From contig CALWVZ010000001.1 of the NCBI GenBank assembly GCA_944385125.1, forward strand, positions 1-64,000: a DNA stretch of 64,000 nt, given 5' to 3'. Source of the DNA: an uncultured Oscillospiraceae bacterium (GTDB lineage: Bacteria; Bacillota; Clostridia; Oscillospirales; Oscillospiraceae). The notes beneath the pieces were generated by a model that was not told where the DNA came from, did no database searches, and saw only the letters and a program-made list of their open reading frames with translations. Shown in pieces: positions 1 through 7,946 of the stretch. The position numbers and the translations under genes were made by a program. Within the stretch, counting starts at the first letter, position 1. The number at the start of each line of letters is the position of its first letter.

Positions 1-114
1 ACCTTAGCACATGCCAGCCCTATTCGCTACTTTTTTTATTTTTTCTTTCTGTCACATATCATTGTAATACCTACACAAGATGGTTTTGTGCGCCCAAAGT
101 TTTATAGCTTTTAC

Positions 115-143
115 TTTACATAACGCCAATGCCGTGGTAGAAT
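115..143 (+). promoter_or_regulatory. Sigma-A promoter of the zinc-ribbon gene
   Basis: TTTACA at 115-120 and TAGAAT at 138-143 are separated by exactly 17 bp, so transcription should start near 150, about 40 bases before the chosen start codon. Bases 1-114 hold no gene I can recognise. Confidence 0.6.
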
Positions 144-187
144 AAGCGTGAATCTGAAGTTATTATTAAGAATTGGAGTTGGTTTCG

Positions 188-1597
188 GTGATAAACTACT
201 GCCGCAACTGCGGAGCCAACCTGGAACCCGGAGCCACCAGATGCCGGCGCTGCGGGACTGAGATATCAGAAATGCCGGAGGAGGAGCCCTCCTTTGGCGA
301 AAAGCTGAGGGAGAAGTTCAAGGGCTCCCACGCTCTTCGGAATATTCTGCTGGTACTGGCAGCCTTTCTTGCGCTGCTTGCTGCCGCAGGCATAGCCTCG
401 GCCCTGAATTCCCGGGCCCGGGCCCCGGAACCGGCGGAGGAGAGCGCAGACGTTTTTCTCAGCTCCCCTTCCCCCAGCCCCCAGCCCAGTCCTGAGACCA
501 CCGAAGCGCCCGGGATAGAGTGGGCGGAGATATATAAGAGCTTTCTGGAGACCGAGCCCTCGGTGAACAGCGCCGTGGTCCAGGATGCAGCGGACTACGG
601 TTTTGAGGGCATAGTCACGGCGGAGCTTTTTGCTCTGGCGGATGTGAACGCCGACGGGGTGCCGGAGCTGCTGCTGTCCCCCAAGCCCCAGAGTCTGCCC
701 GGCTGGAACGTCACCAGCCAGGCCGGCTATGCTGTGGGCAGCTACATAGTCTGCGGCATAAAGGACGGACGCATCTCTCCCCTGATGTGCGTCAGGTCCG
801 ACTATGAGTTCTATCCCCTCACCCTCTCGGTAAACGGCAGCTGGATACTGGAGCTGAGCCAGGGAGATTCCGCCGGGCGCAGCATGCTCTTCCGCTCCCC
901 TCTGAGCCAGAGCAGCAGCACAAATCTGAAATATGAGTTTTCCGTGGAGCAGCGCTGCAACAGCAAAGGAGAATACTACGACAGCCCTGTCGAGTACTAC
1001 AGCATTGACGGCAGCAGCGTCTCCGGCCGGGAGTTCATGGAGCGGCTCTTCCCGGAGGGCTCGGATACTCTCAGTTATTTCCCCATATACTTCCGGGAGC
1101 TGAGCCCCGGCTGTCTGGACGAGCTGGAGAGCGATTGGGAGAGCCGGGAGGAACACCGGCTGAGCCGGGAGGATTTCTCGAGGCTCTGGAGTGTGTCCGG
1201 CTCCGGCCAGATAAGCCGGGAAGCGGAGGAGGTCCTGCCCTATGTGGGCCAGGCCTACTGCGTATCCGTCACCAACGAGGAGCAGTCCTCGGTGATGGTC
1301 ATTGGCATTGATCAGGACCGGGGCTGGGAATATGTGCGTTCAATGGAGGTGCTGTCGGTAAGTGTGGACGGCGCCGATGCCTGGGTCCATTCCTCCACCA
1401 CCCAAGAGCTGCCTGAGGGGCAGGCTTTTGAGTATGTGGTGGGCCTGTCCTTCCTGGAGAACGTCAACTGGAACTACACCGTATCCGCCCAGATAAAGCT
1501 CAGCCTTTACGACGGCTCGGAGCTCACCAGGACCTTCCAGGTCCAGGCTCCGGCGTCCGACGAGACCGCCGGGACCGACGGGGCCCCGGTCCAATGA
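188..1597 (+). CDS. Zinc-ribbon membrane protein with large extracellular region
   Basis: Membrane-anchored protein of 469 residues, function unknown. The N-terminus carries a four-cysteine zinc ribbon (two CxxC pairs in the first 25 residues). A basic linker and one transmembrane segment (LLVLAAFLALLAAAGI) follow, then a Ser/Pro-rich stretch and a roughly 370-residue region predicted outside the cell. This topology, with a cytoplasmic ribbon and an exported domain, is common in Firmicute envelope proteins. GTG at 188 is preferred to the upstream TTG at 173 because GGAG at 175-178 lies 9 bases before it. The gene stands alone between its own promoter and a strong terminator. Existence is certain; the job is not. 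Confidence 0.85.
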   Translation: MINYCRNCGANLEPGATRCRRCGTEISEMPEEEPSFGEKLREKFKGSHALRNILLVLAAFLALLAAAGIASALNSRARAPEPAEESADVFLSSPSPSPQPSPETTEAPGIEWAEIYKSFLETEPSVNSAVVQDAADYGFEGIVTAELFALADVNADGVPELLLSPKPQSLPGWNVTSQAGYAVGSYIVCGIKDGRISPLMCVRSDYEFYPLTLSVNGSWILELSQGDSAGRSMLFRSPLSQSSSTNLKYEFSVEQRCNSKGEYYDSPVEYYSIDGSSVSGREFMERLFPEGSDTLSYFPIYFRELSPGCLDELESDWESREEHRLSREDFSRLWSVSGSGQISREAEEVLPYVGQAYCVSVTNEEQSSVMVIGIDQDRGWEYVRSMEVLSVSVDGADAWVHSSTTQELPEGQAFEYVVGLSFLENVNWNYTVSAQIKLSLYDGSELTRTFQVQAPASDETAGTDGAPVQ

Positions 1598-1621
1598 GCC
1601 TCTCAAATTTTGCATAAAGCT

Positions 1622-1656
1622 AAGGCAGCCTGCAATTTCAGCTTGCAGGCTGCCTT
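1622..1656. terminator. Bidirectional terminator
   Basis: A perfect 14 bp stem (AAGGCAGCCTGCAA with TTGCAGGCTGCCTT) with a 7-base loop lies between two convergent genes and can serve both strands. Confidence 0.85.
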
Positions 1657-1678
1657 TGACATCTCGTCTGTCTCCAAG

Positions 1679-2482
1679 TCAGTGGCAGTTGAAATACATC
1701 ATGGCCGTGCTGTCGGTGAGGACCACGTCGCAGTTGCCGGCGTAGAGATACTCAAAGCATTCGGTAGTGCCTCCTGCCAGACGGGTTATCTGGCCCAGGC
1801 GCTTTGCCAGTCTCTCGTCGGTATTCAGGGCCTCCATAGCCTCCGTAGTGGAAGGCATGACCATTTTTCTGCCGTTAAGGCGCAGCTTGTTCCACACTGC
1901 CGAGCCGTTCCTGGCCGCGAGTATGATGTTGTTTTCTATGTAGGGGCCGTACTGGGTATAAAGGCCCTGCTCCACCTCCGCCGGGTCAAGAGCCACGCCG
2001 CCCCAGGCGCAGTCTATATTGCCCGAGGACAGCTCCACATAGACGTTTTCCTTTTCTATCTCCTGGAATTTCAGCTCCCAGCCCAGCAGCTCCGCCACCG
2101 CCCTGGCCAGCTCTGCGTCCAGCCCCCAGAACTCGCCGTTGGATATATAGGCCATGGGGAAGGAGTTGATATCCATGCCTACGGTGAAGGTACGTTTTTC
2201 CGGCTCCTCCAGATTATCCAGAGCGTCGGCCTGCTTTGCAAACTTTATTGCGTTGGAATCCCCCAGCCACTTGGCGCTGAGCTCCTCCACCTTGCCCTGA
2301 GCGGCAAGTACGCTGATCGCTGCGGTAACGTAGAAATACAGGGGGTCATTGTTCCTGAAGGCTAGGGAATAGTCCTGCTCCACCAGCAGCTGCACTTCCT
2401 TAACTCCGTAACCGAAGCCTCCGCAGCCGCAGAGCCCCCAGGCCATGGCCAGTATCAGCAATATGCATATGAATCTTTTCAT
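1679..2482 (-). CDS. Lipoprotein with circularly permuted amino-acid-binding (SBP_bac_3) domain
   Basis: Predicted surface lipoprotein of 267 residues. A signal peptide ends in a lipobox with Cys at 20. Residues 97-267 match the start and middle of an extracellular amino-acid-binding domain (TFTVGMDINSFPMAY, then GLDAELARAVAELLGWELKF) and stop at the DVVLTDSTAMMYF segment. The usual last part of that fold, including QDYSLAFRNNDPL and a KWLGD ending, instead sits at the N-terminus, residues 28-74. The order therefore reads tail then head, as in a circular permutation. No permease or ATPase gene is adjacent, so it may be a receptor or orphan binding protein. It is the last gene of a run shared with the serine hydrolase (27-base gap) and perhaps the GNAT gene. 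Confidence 0.85.
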   Translation of the reverse strand: MKRFICILLILAMAWGLCGCGGFGYGVKEVQLLVEQDYSLAFRNNDPLYFYVTAAISVLAAQGKVEELSAKWLGDSNAIKFAKQADALDNLEEPEKRTFTVGMDINSFPMAYISNGEFWGLDAELARAVAELLGWELKFQEIEKENVYVELSSGNIDCAWGGVALDPAEVEQGLYTQYGPYIENNIILAARNGSAVWNKLRLNGRKMVMPSTTEAMEALNTDERLAKRLGQITRLAGGTTECFEYLYAGNCDVVLTDSTAMMYFNCH

Positions 2483-2509
2483 CTTTCCCTCCGGGGTCTT
2501 TTGTCTGTA

Positions 2510-3880
2510 TCAGTGGCGGGGCGTGTATCTTCCTCCCCGGTCCCTGGGCCCGTTGCCCTTATCCGATTTGCGGCCGCTCTGCCTGGCGGCTCTCTCCTTC
2601 TCTTCCTCCGGCATCTCCCGGAGGCTCTCCCCAGGCAGGCTTCTATCAGGGCTTTCCGAATTTGGAACGTAGTCCCTTCTTCGGTATTCTGCGCTCCCCT
2701 CCCGGCGGCGGGTACGCTGGGCCAAGCGGCGTTCCTTCTCCCGCCGGGCCTTTTTCCACTTGCTTATCAGTATAGCCCGCACCGTCAGCACTATTGCGGC
2801 CAGGACAGCCAGGGCCCCGCCCGCTTTCAGCACGGCGCTGATAATCTCTTTGCGCCGCTGGGCCTTGGCCTCGGCGGCCTGCTGCTCCTCCAGCTGGCGC
2901 TGCTGCTCCTCTTCCAGACGCTGCTGCTCTTCACGCTGTCTCTGGGCCTCCGCCGCAGCCTCCTCCCTGAGCCGCTGTTCCTCCGCCGCAGCCTCCTCCA
3001 GCTGCTGCTGGTGGCTTTCCAGCTGCCCGTCCAGCTGCAGGGTGTAGTCCACCAGGATGTCCCCCAGCTTGGAGATAATGGTCTCATATTTTGTCACATT
3101 AGTGGTCATCACCGTGACAATACAGGGGTTGGGAGTATAGATGATGGCGCTGCAATGGTTGAACCACACACCCCGGCTGTCCTGAAAACTGCCGTATTTC
3201 TGGGCTATCTCGTACTTATCCTCCATAGTGGATCTGTAGTATTCCCCGGGTTCGGCAGCCAGCAGGCAGTTTATCACGTTGGGGAAGCGTTCGCTTTCAA
3301 AGTACAAAGTCTCCATGACCTGGGTCATGTACATGTTGCTGAAGTAGCAGTAGTCCAGGTAGTCCGGGTCGTAGTCTTCTTCCTTGAGTTGGGCAAACTT
3401 CTTTGCCTCTTCCCGCCATACATCGTCTCCGCCCAGATAGGTCCGGATCACGTGGGCCCAGTCGTTGTTGGAGTAGGTGAGTATAAGCTCCTCCACACGG
3501 CTCAGCTTCTCCCCGCTGATCTCCGTGTCCTGGCTCAGCTCCCCGTTGTATTCCTTCTCCGCCACCAGCATCATCAGCGGCACCTTGTACATGCTGGCAG
3601 GGTAGAACCATTCCTCCCCGTTATAGTACCAGCTGTCTCCCGTGGCGGTGTAGCAGTAGCCCACGCTTATTTGCTCAGGGTCTATCTCCCACTCTTTCAG
3701 GAAGCTCTCCACCTTGGATGTGAGCACGGTGTCGTCCAGGATGCTGTTTTCCCCCACGCCGCTGCTGAGCTTCAGCTTCTCCCCGCCGCTTTCCTCCTCT
3801 TGGGCGGCAAAGGCCGTAAGGCCGGGCAGCAGCATGGCCCATATCAATACTATCGCAAGGAATTTGAGAGTTTTGCCCAT
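2510..3880 (-). CDS. Membrane-anchored serine hydrolase, class A beta-lactamase fold
   Basis: Exported protein of 456 residues. After a signal peptide comes a penicillin-recognising hydrolase domain with the SxxK motif (Ser96-Met-Tyr-Lys99), an SNN triad in place of SDN, and a KYG triad that may replace KTG. A long Gln/Glu-rich coiled coil, one transmembrane helix (VLKAGGALAVLAAIVLTVRAI) and a strongly basic Arg-rich cytoplasmic tail follow. Secreted beta-lactamases end after the catalytic domain, so the tether suggests a peptidoglycan-related or sensory role rather than antibiotic destruction. ATG at 3880 is preferred to TTG at 3898 because GGAAG precedes it at suitable distance. Lies 27 bases upstream of the binding lipoprotein and 26 bases after the GNAT gene. 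Confidence 0.85.
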   Translation of the reverse strand: MGKTLKFLAIVLIWAMLLPGLTAFAAQEEESGGEKLKLSSGVGENSILDDTVLTSKVESFLKEWEIDPEQISVGYCYTATGDSWYYNGEEWFYPASMYKVPLMMLVAEKEYNGELSQDTEISGEKLSRVEELILTYSNNDWAHVIRTYLGGDDVWREEAKKFAQLKEEDYDPDYLDYCYFSNMYMTQVMETLYFESERFPNVINCLLAAEPGEYYRSTMEDKYEIAQKYGSFQDSRGVWFNHCSAIIYTPNPCIVTVMTTNVTKYETIISKLGDILVDYTLQLDGQLESHQQQLEEAAAEEQRLREEAAAEAQRQREEQQRLEEEQQRQLEEQQAAEAKAQRRKEIISAVLKAGGALAVLAAIVLTVRAILISKWKKARREKERRLAQRTRRREGSAEYRRRDYVPNSESPDRSLPGESLREMPEEEKERAARQSGRKSDKGNGPRDRGGRYTPRH

Positions 3881-3906
3881 ATCACATCTTCCGTTCAAAA
3901 GATACT

Positions 3907-4386
3907 TTACAGTTTCTTATAATGTATTATTATGTCCTGATAGTGTCCGTCCTTCATCAAAAAGCCCCCGGGTATGGCGCCCAGTTGGGTGAAGCCCAGT
4001 TTCGCATACAGTCTCAGAGCGGTGGTATTGCTGCTCACCACGGCGTTGAACTGCATGATGCGAAAGCCCAGCTCCTTTGCCTTTTCCAGGCAGTGGCGCA
4101 CAAGGGCCTCCCCTGCGCCCCGGCCTCTGGCGCTGGAGGCCACGGCATAGCTGGCGTTGCATATGTGGCCGCAGCGGCCCACATTGTTTGGATGGAGGAT
4201 GTACAGCCCCAGCAGCTCATCCTTATCTTCACATACTCCCGTGAAGCTCTGGCTATGAAAAAACTCCAGACCGCTTTGGGTGTCCAGCTCTTCCAGCTGA
4301 GGGAAGGCAACGCCGTCCCTCACCACTTCGTTCCATATCTCCCGGGCCTGTTCAATATCTCTGTCTTCAAACTGTCTAAGTTTCAT
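3907..4386 (-). CDS. GNAT family N-acetyltransferase
   Basis: Acetyl-CoA-dependent N-acetyltransferase of 159 residues, full length for the family. The acetyl-CoA pyrophosphate loop is visible in ASSARGRGAGEALVRHCLEKAKELGF (an RGxGxG/A loop), followed by the conserved FNAVVSSNTTALRLYAKLGF segment. The substrate cannot be read from sequence; the closest known relatives include PAT/RimI-like and phosphinothricin-type acetyltransferases. ATG at 4386 follows GAGAGGG. It probably begins a transcript with the serine hydrolase and binding lipoprotein downstream. Confidence 0.88.
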   Translation of the reverse strand: MKLRQFEDRDIEQAREIWNEVVRDGVAFPQLEELDTQSGLEFFHSQSFTGVCEDKDELLGLYILHPNNVGRCGHICNASYAVASSARGRGAGEALVRHCLEKAKELGFRIMQFNAVVSSNTTALRLYAKLGFTQLGAIPGGFLMKDGHYQDIIIHYKKL

Positions 4387-4406
4387 TTCCCTCTCGCTCT
4401 TTTGCG

Positions 4407-4443
4407 CCGGAGGGCTGCCTGCACAGGGCGGGCAGCCCTCCGG
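4407..4443. terminator. Strong hairpin between kinase-like and GNAT genes
   Basis: A perfect 13 bp stem, CCGGAGGGCTGCC with its complement, and an 11-base loop. The T-rich flank is on the plus strand, while both neighbouring genes are on the minus strand. It may be an attenuator or processing site more than a classic terminator. Confidence 0.6.
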
Positions 4444-4457
4444 GTTTTGTTTTTATC

Positions 4458-6035
4458 TCAGTCTCCGTACTCGCAGATGAAGCCCACGGTGCCGGAATAC
4501 CATTCGGGGTAGTCGGCAATGGGGTCGTTGCGGTTGTCGTTATAGCCCCAGCCGTTGTTGTTCCAGAGCATGATGTAGTCCTCGGCCACCTCATCGTTTA
4601 TATCCACGTAGGAGGGCTCGCCCTTGGCCCAGACCTCGATGCCGGTCTCTCCGTTTTCCCAGACCAGCTCGCCGTTCACCCGGTGACAGCCTATCCAGAT
4701 ACGGGGCACGCCATTCTCTTCGGCCATTTTGACCACGGTGTCGAACTCCTCCTGGGTGTTGATGGTCACCAGGTGTCCGCCCATCTCCTGGCATCTCTCC
4801 GCCGCCTCGGTCCAGCTCACGTCCGCCACCACCAGTTCATAGCCGTGCTCTCTGGGCGTCTCGCTGGGCTCCGGGCTTGCGGTAGTCTCCGCAGTGTTCC
4901 CCAGGTCGTTGCCCTCCTGGCTGAAGTAGCCGTAGGGGTCGTTGGGGTCGGTGGTGTTCTCCGGGGGCATGGTGTCGGCAAAGGGGTCCACCGTGGGGCT
5001 GGGGCTGGAGTTGGCCCTGGCCTGGCGGAAGTCCTTGAACATGGCGTTGAAAATGATGGCCACCACTATAAGGGCGGCGCAGAGCACCAGTATCACCGCC
5101 AGGGGCCGGCGGCGGCGCTTCTTCACGTCTTCGGCTATTTTCTTTTCACGTTCCATATTCCTTGTATACTGGACCGGCGGAGTCCTGACTGCCTGCCTGG
5201 AAGGCACGATGGGAGCCAGCTCCGGGTTCTTCTCCTCTCTGAGTTTTGGTACGGCAGGGTTGCCCTGCTCCTTGAGCTTTCTTGCAATTATCTGGGCCGG
5301 GTCGGAGGCTCTGGCTCTGGCGGCGGCCTTGGCGTCGGCTATGGGAGTGGAGGGAGCGTAGACCTTTATCTCCTCCCCCTGGTCGTCGGACTGCTCCTCC
5401 TCCGCCGGGGCTTCGTCGCCCTTTTCGATGATGCCCACCATCATCCGCTCCAGCTCGCTGAGGTCGTCGTCGCTTTTTTTGAATATGGCCTCGGCGGAGG
5501 TCTCCCCGCTGAGATAGAGGTTTTTTATGCAGCTGTCCAGGGCGGCCTGCATTTCGCCCAGGCTCTGGAAGCGCTCCTGGGCCTTGAACTTCACGGCCTT
5601 CTCCACGATGTCCTTCAGGCGGCGGCCGGTACCCTTGGGAGCCTTGAAGTCTTCCCCTCCCATGCGGCGCAGCTGGGCGTCGTCACATTCCCCGTCGTAG
5701 GGGAGCTTGCCGCCGTTTAGGGCATAGTACATCAGCATACCCACGGAATAGACGTCGGAGGCGGCGGAGGGGCTGCCCCGCCAATAGAGCTCCGGGGCCA
5801 GAAATTCCAGCTCCTGGCCGGACCAGTCTCCGGCGGAGGCCGGGCCGATGCCTATATTTCCATCCTCGTCCACGCTGATGTTTTCAGGATAAATACCTCC
5901 CCGGCAGCTCTTGCTGCCCACCTCGGCCTCAATGCGGCCGCAGAGCTTTGAGGCGAATTCACACAGGCCCTGCTGGGACATGCCCATGAGCTTGCTGCCC
6001 AGGGCACGGGCCGGGTCAAATCTGGTAAACGCCAT
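4458..6035 (-). CDS. C-lobe pseudokinase, transmembrane segment, extracellular C-type lectin domain
   Basis: One-pass membrane protein of 525 residues. Residues 20-175 resemble only the C-terminal lobe of a Ser/Thr kinase: PENISVDEDGNIGIG at 50-64 aligns with the catalytic loop but lacks HRD, and GPAS replaces DFG. APEL (80-83) and SDVYSVGMLMYYALNGGKLPYDG remain. The Gly-rich loop and VAIK lysine are absent, so it is presumably inactive. A Pro/Ala-rich linker leads to four arginines and a helix at 311-333. An extracellular C-type lectin-like domain fills the last 130 residues, with motifs SWTEAAERCQEMGGHLVTI, WIG, an ENGE loop and a WNNNGW-type end. ATG at 6035 follows AGGAGG; an upstream start would add 20 unlikely residues. 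Monocistronic with its own promoter. Confidence 0.85.
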   Translation of the reverse strand: MAFTRFDPARALGSKLMGMSQQGLCEFASKLCGRIEAEVGSKSCRGGIYPENISVDEDGNIGIGPASAGDWSGQELEFLAPELYWRGSPSAASDVYSVGMLMYYALNGGKLPYDGECDDAQLRRMGGEDFKAPKGTGRRLKDIVEKAVKFKAQERFQSLGEMQAALDSCIKNLYLSGETSAEAIFKKSDDDLSELERMMVGIIEKGDEAPAEEEQSDDQGEEIKVYAPSTPIADAKAAARARASDPAQIIARKLKEQGNPAVPKLREEKNPELAPIVPSRQAVRTPPVQYTRNMEREKKIAEDVKKRRRRPLAVILVLCAALIVVAIIFNAMFKDFRQARANSSPSPTVDPFADTMPPENTTDPNDPYGYFSQEGNDLGNTAETTASPEPSETPREHGYELVVADVSWTEAAERCQEMGGHLVTINTQEEFDTVVKMAEENGVPRIWIGCHRVNGELVWENGETGIEVWAKGEPSYVDINDEVAEDYIMLWNNNGWGYNDNRNDPIADYPEWYSGTVGFICEYGD

Positions 6036-6076
6036 GGGTCTTCCTCCTGTTGTCTTTCTCTTTTTTCTTATCTGAC

Positions 6077-6105
6077 ATGGTATCACAGGTTCCATGTTAT
6101 GTCAA
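6077..6105 (-). promoter_or_regulatory. Sigma-A promoter of the pseudokinase-lectin gene
   Basis: On the minus strand TTGACA (6105-6100) and TACCAT (6082-6077) are 17 bp apart, about 40 bases before the start codon. Confidence 0.7.
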
Positions 6106-6125
6106 CGGAAAACCCCCTGCAATAC

Positions 6126-7730
6126 TTATTTTTCCAACTTATCCGACAGCTTGTCGATGTCCTTTGCAAAGGCCTCCAGCACCTTGTTGGGACGGCCCTC
6201 CATAGCCTTACAGATGCGCAGCAGCCGTTCGGCAGCGGCAAGCAGCTTTTCAAAGGCCTTGCTGACGCTGCGCTGCTTGGGAGCGGCTTTCTTGACGGGT
6301 CTGGGCTGGGCAATGTACTCCCACTGGCCCGTGAGCAGGTCAAAGCGGGAGCCGCTGTAGGGGGCGGCGGCCCGGTAGCCCAGCTCCTTGTTCAGGCAGT
6401 CGGTAAAGGCCTCGGCGGCATCCGGGTCGCCGTGGTTTACGAACACCAGCTCCGGCTTAGTTTCAAAGCCCTGGAGCCAGGCGATGAGTCCGTCCTTGTC
6501 GGCGTGGCCGCTGACGCCGGGCAGCACGTCTATGGTGGCGTTGACCTGTATCTCCTCGTTGAAGAGCTTCACGTTCTTCACCCCGTCCACCAGGCTGCGG
6601 CCCAGGGTGCCCTCCGACTGATAGCCCACGAAGAGTATGCAGCATTCGCTGCGCCAGAGATTGTGCTTCAGGTGGTGGCGTATACGTCCGGCGTCGCACA
6701 TGCCGCTGGCGGAGATGATGACCTTGGGGGTCTTATCCTCGTTGATGGCCTTGGATTCCTCCTGGCTGACGGTGAGCTCCAGGCCGGGGAAGACTATGGG
6801 GTTGATGCCGGAGCGGATGAGCTGCTGCATCTCCTCGTCTACGAACTGGGTGTCGCACTGGAGGAACACTGTGGTGGCCTCTATAGCCAGGGGACTGTCC
6901 ACGTAGACGGGGAAGTCCCCGTGGCCGGTGACCAGGCCCCGCTCCTTGATCTCCCGAATAAAATAGAGCATCTCCTGGGTGCGGCCCACGGCGAAGGAGG
7001 GTATGACCAGGTTGCCTCCCTTGTCCAGGGTGGTCTGGATACGCCGGGCCAGGGCGGGCACATAGTCAATGCGCTCACTGCTGTGCTTTCTGTCCCCGTA
7101 GGTGGACTCGATCACCAGGTACTGGCTGTCCTTCACATACTGGGGGTCTTTCAGGATGGGCTGGTTCAGGTTGCCCAGGTCGCCGCTGAAGCAGATCTTC
7201 CTTGTCTCCGTCCCTTCGGTGAGCCAGACCTCGATGGCGGCGGAGCCCAGCAAGTGGCCCACGTCGGTAAAGCGGATGCTGACGCAGTCGTTCACCTGGA
7301 TGGGCCTGCCGTAGGGGCAGGGTATCATCCGGCTTATGGCCCCCGCCGCATCCTCCAGGTCGTAGAGGGGCTCTATCTCCGGCCCGCCGTTTCGCAGGGA
7401 CTTGCGGCTTTTCCACTCCGCCTCGGACATCTGGATGTTGGCGCTGTCTCGGAGCATTATATCGCAGAGGGAGCAGGTGGCGGAGGTGGCGTATATGGAA
7501 CCTCTGAAGCCCTCTTTGTACAGCAGGGGCAGCAGGCCCGAGTGGTCGATGTGGGCGTGGGTGAGCAGCACGAAGTCCAGCTCCCCGGCGGCGGCGGGCA
7601 TGGGCTCGTTTTCAAAAAGGTCTCTGCCCTGCTCCATGCCGCAGTCTACCAGGCCCTTCTTGTCTCCCACCTCTATATAGGTGCGGCTGCCCGTGACCTC
7701 ATGGGCGGCGCCCAGGAATGTTATCTTCAA
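6126..7730 (-). CDS. MBL-fold/beta-CASP RNA-processing nuclease
   Basis: Metallo-beta-lactamase-fold nuclease of 534 residues from the CPSF/Ysh1-like group that cleaves RNA. The zinc motif THAHIDHSG lies near residue 55; FSGDLG, a beta-CASP region (VESTYGDR to PSFAVGRTQEML) and ISASGMCDAGRIRHHL follow. A Lys-rich coiled C-terminal extension of about 80 residues goes beyond the core. The start is TTG at 7730 with GGGGGA 7 bases upstream; the protein then begins with the family-typical MKITFLGAAHEVTGS. Transcribed alone from its own promoter. Confidence 0.9.
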   Translation of the reverse strand: MKITFLGAAHEVTGSRTYIEVGDKKGLVDCGMEQGRDLFENEPMPAAAGELDFVLLTHAHIDHSGLLPLLYKEGFRGSIYATSATCSLCDIMLRDSANIQMSEAEWKSRKSLRNGGPEIEPLYDLEDAAGAISRMIPCPYGRPIQVNDCVSIRFTDVGHLLGSAAIEVWLTEGTETRKICFSGDLGNLNQPILKDPQYVKDSQYLVIESTYGDRKHSSERIDYVPALARRIQTTLDKGGNLVIPSFAVGRTQEMLYFIREIKERGLVTGHGDFPVYVDSPLAIEATTVFLQCDTQFVDEEMQQLIRSGINPIVFPGLELTVSQEESKAINEDKTPKVIISASGMCDAGRIRHHLKHNLWRSECCILFVGYQSEGTLGRSLVDGVKNVKLFNEEIQVNATIDVLPGVSGHADKDGLIAWLQGFETKPELVFVNHGDPDAAEAFTDCLNKELGYRAAAPYSGSRFDLLTGQWEYIAQPRPVKKAAPKQRSVSKAFEKLLAAAERLLRICKAMEGRPNKVLEAFAKDIDKLSDKLEK

Positions 7731-7811
7731 ATCGGTATCCCCCTTTATGCTATGCTTATTATCCGTCGTTTATTTCCCGCCGCTCCTGGGGCGGGCACAA
7801 CTTATGTTGTT

Positions 7812-7840
7812 ATTTTACACCAGCGGAAGTTTTGCCGCAA
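7812..7840 (-). promoter_or_regulatory. Sigma-A promoter of the MBL nuclease
   Basis: Minus-strand TTGCGG (7840-7835), 17 bp, TAAAAT (7817-7812). The transcript would carry a leader of about 75 bases. Confidence 0.55.
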
Positions 7841-7877
7841 GAAGCGTTACAAAAAGTTTAGAAAAGTCCAGGGGTCA

Positions 7878-7923
7878 AAAACACGACAAGGGAACGGTCT
7901 GCGCCGTTCCCTTGTCGTGTTTT
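7878..7923 (-). terminator. Terminator of the pyrH-polC operon
   Basis: A perfect 20 bp stem beginning AAAACACGACAAGG, 6-base loop, just downstream of the polC stop codon; it ends the eight-gene operon. Confidence 0.9.
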
Positions 7924-7946
7924 CAGGGCTGTTTCACGGATGTTTT

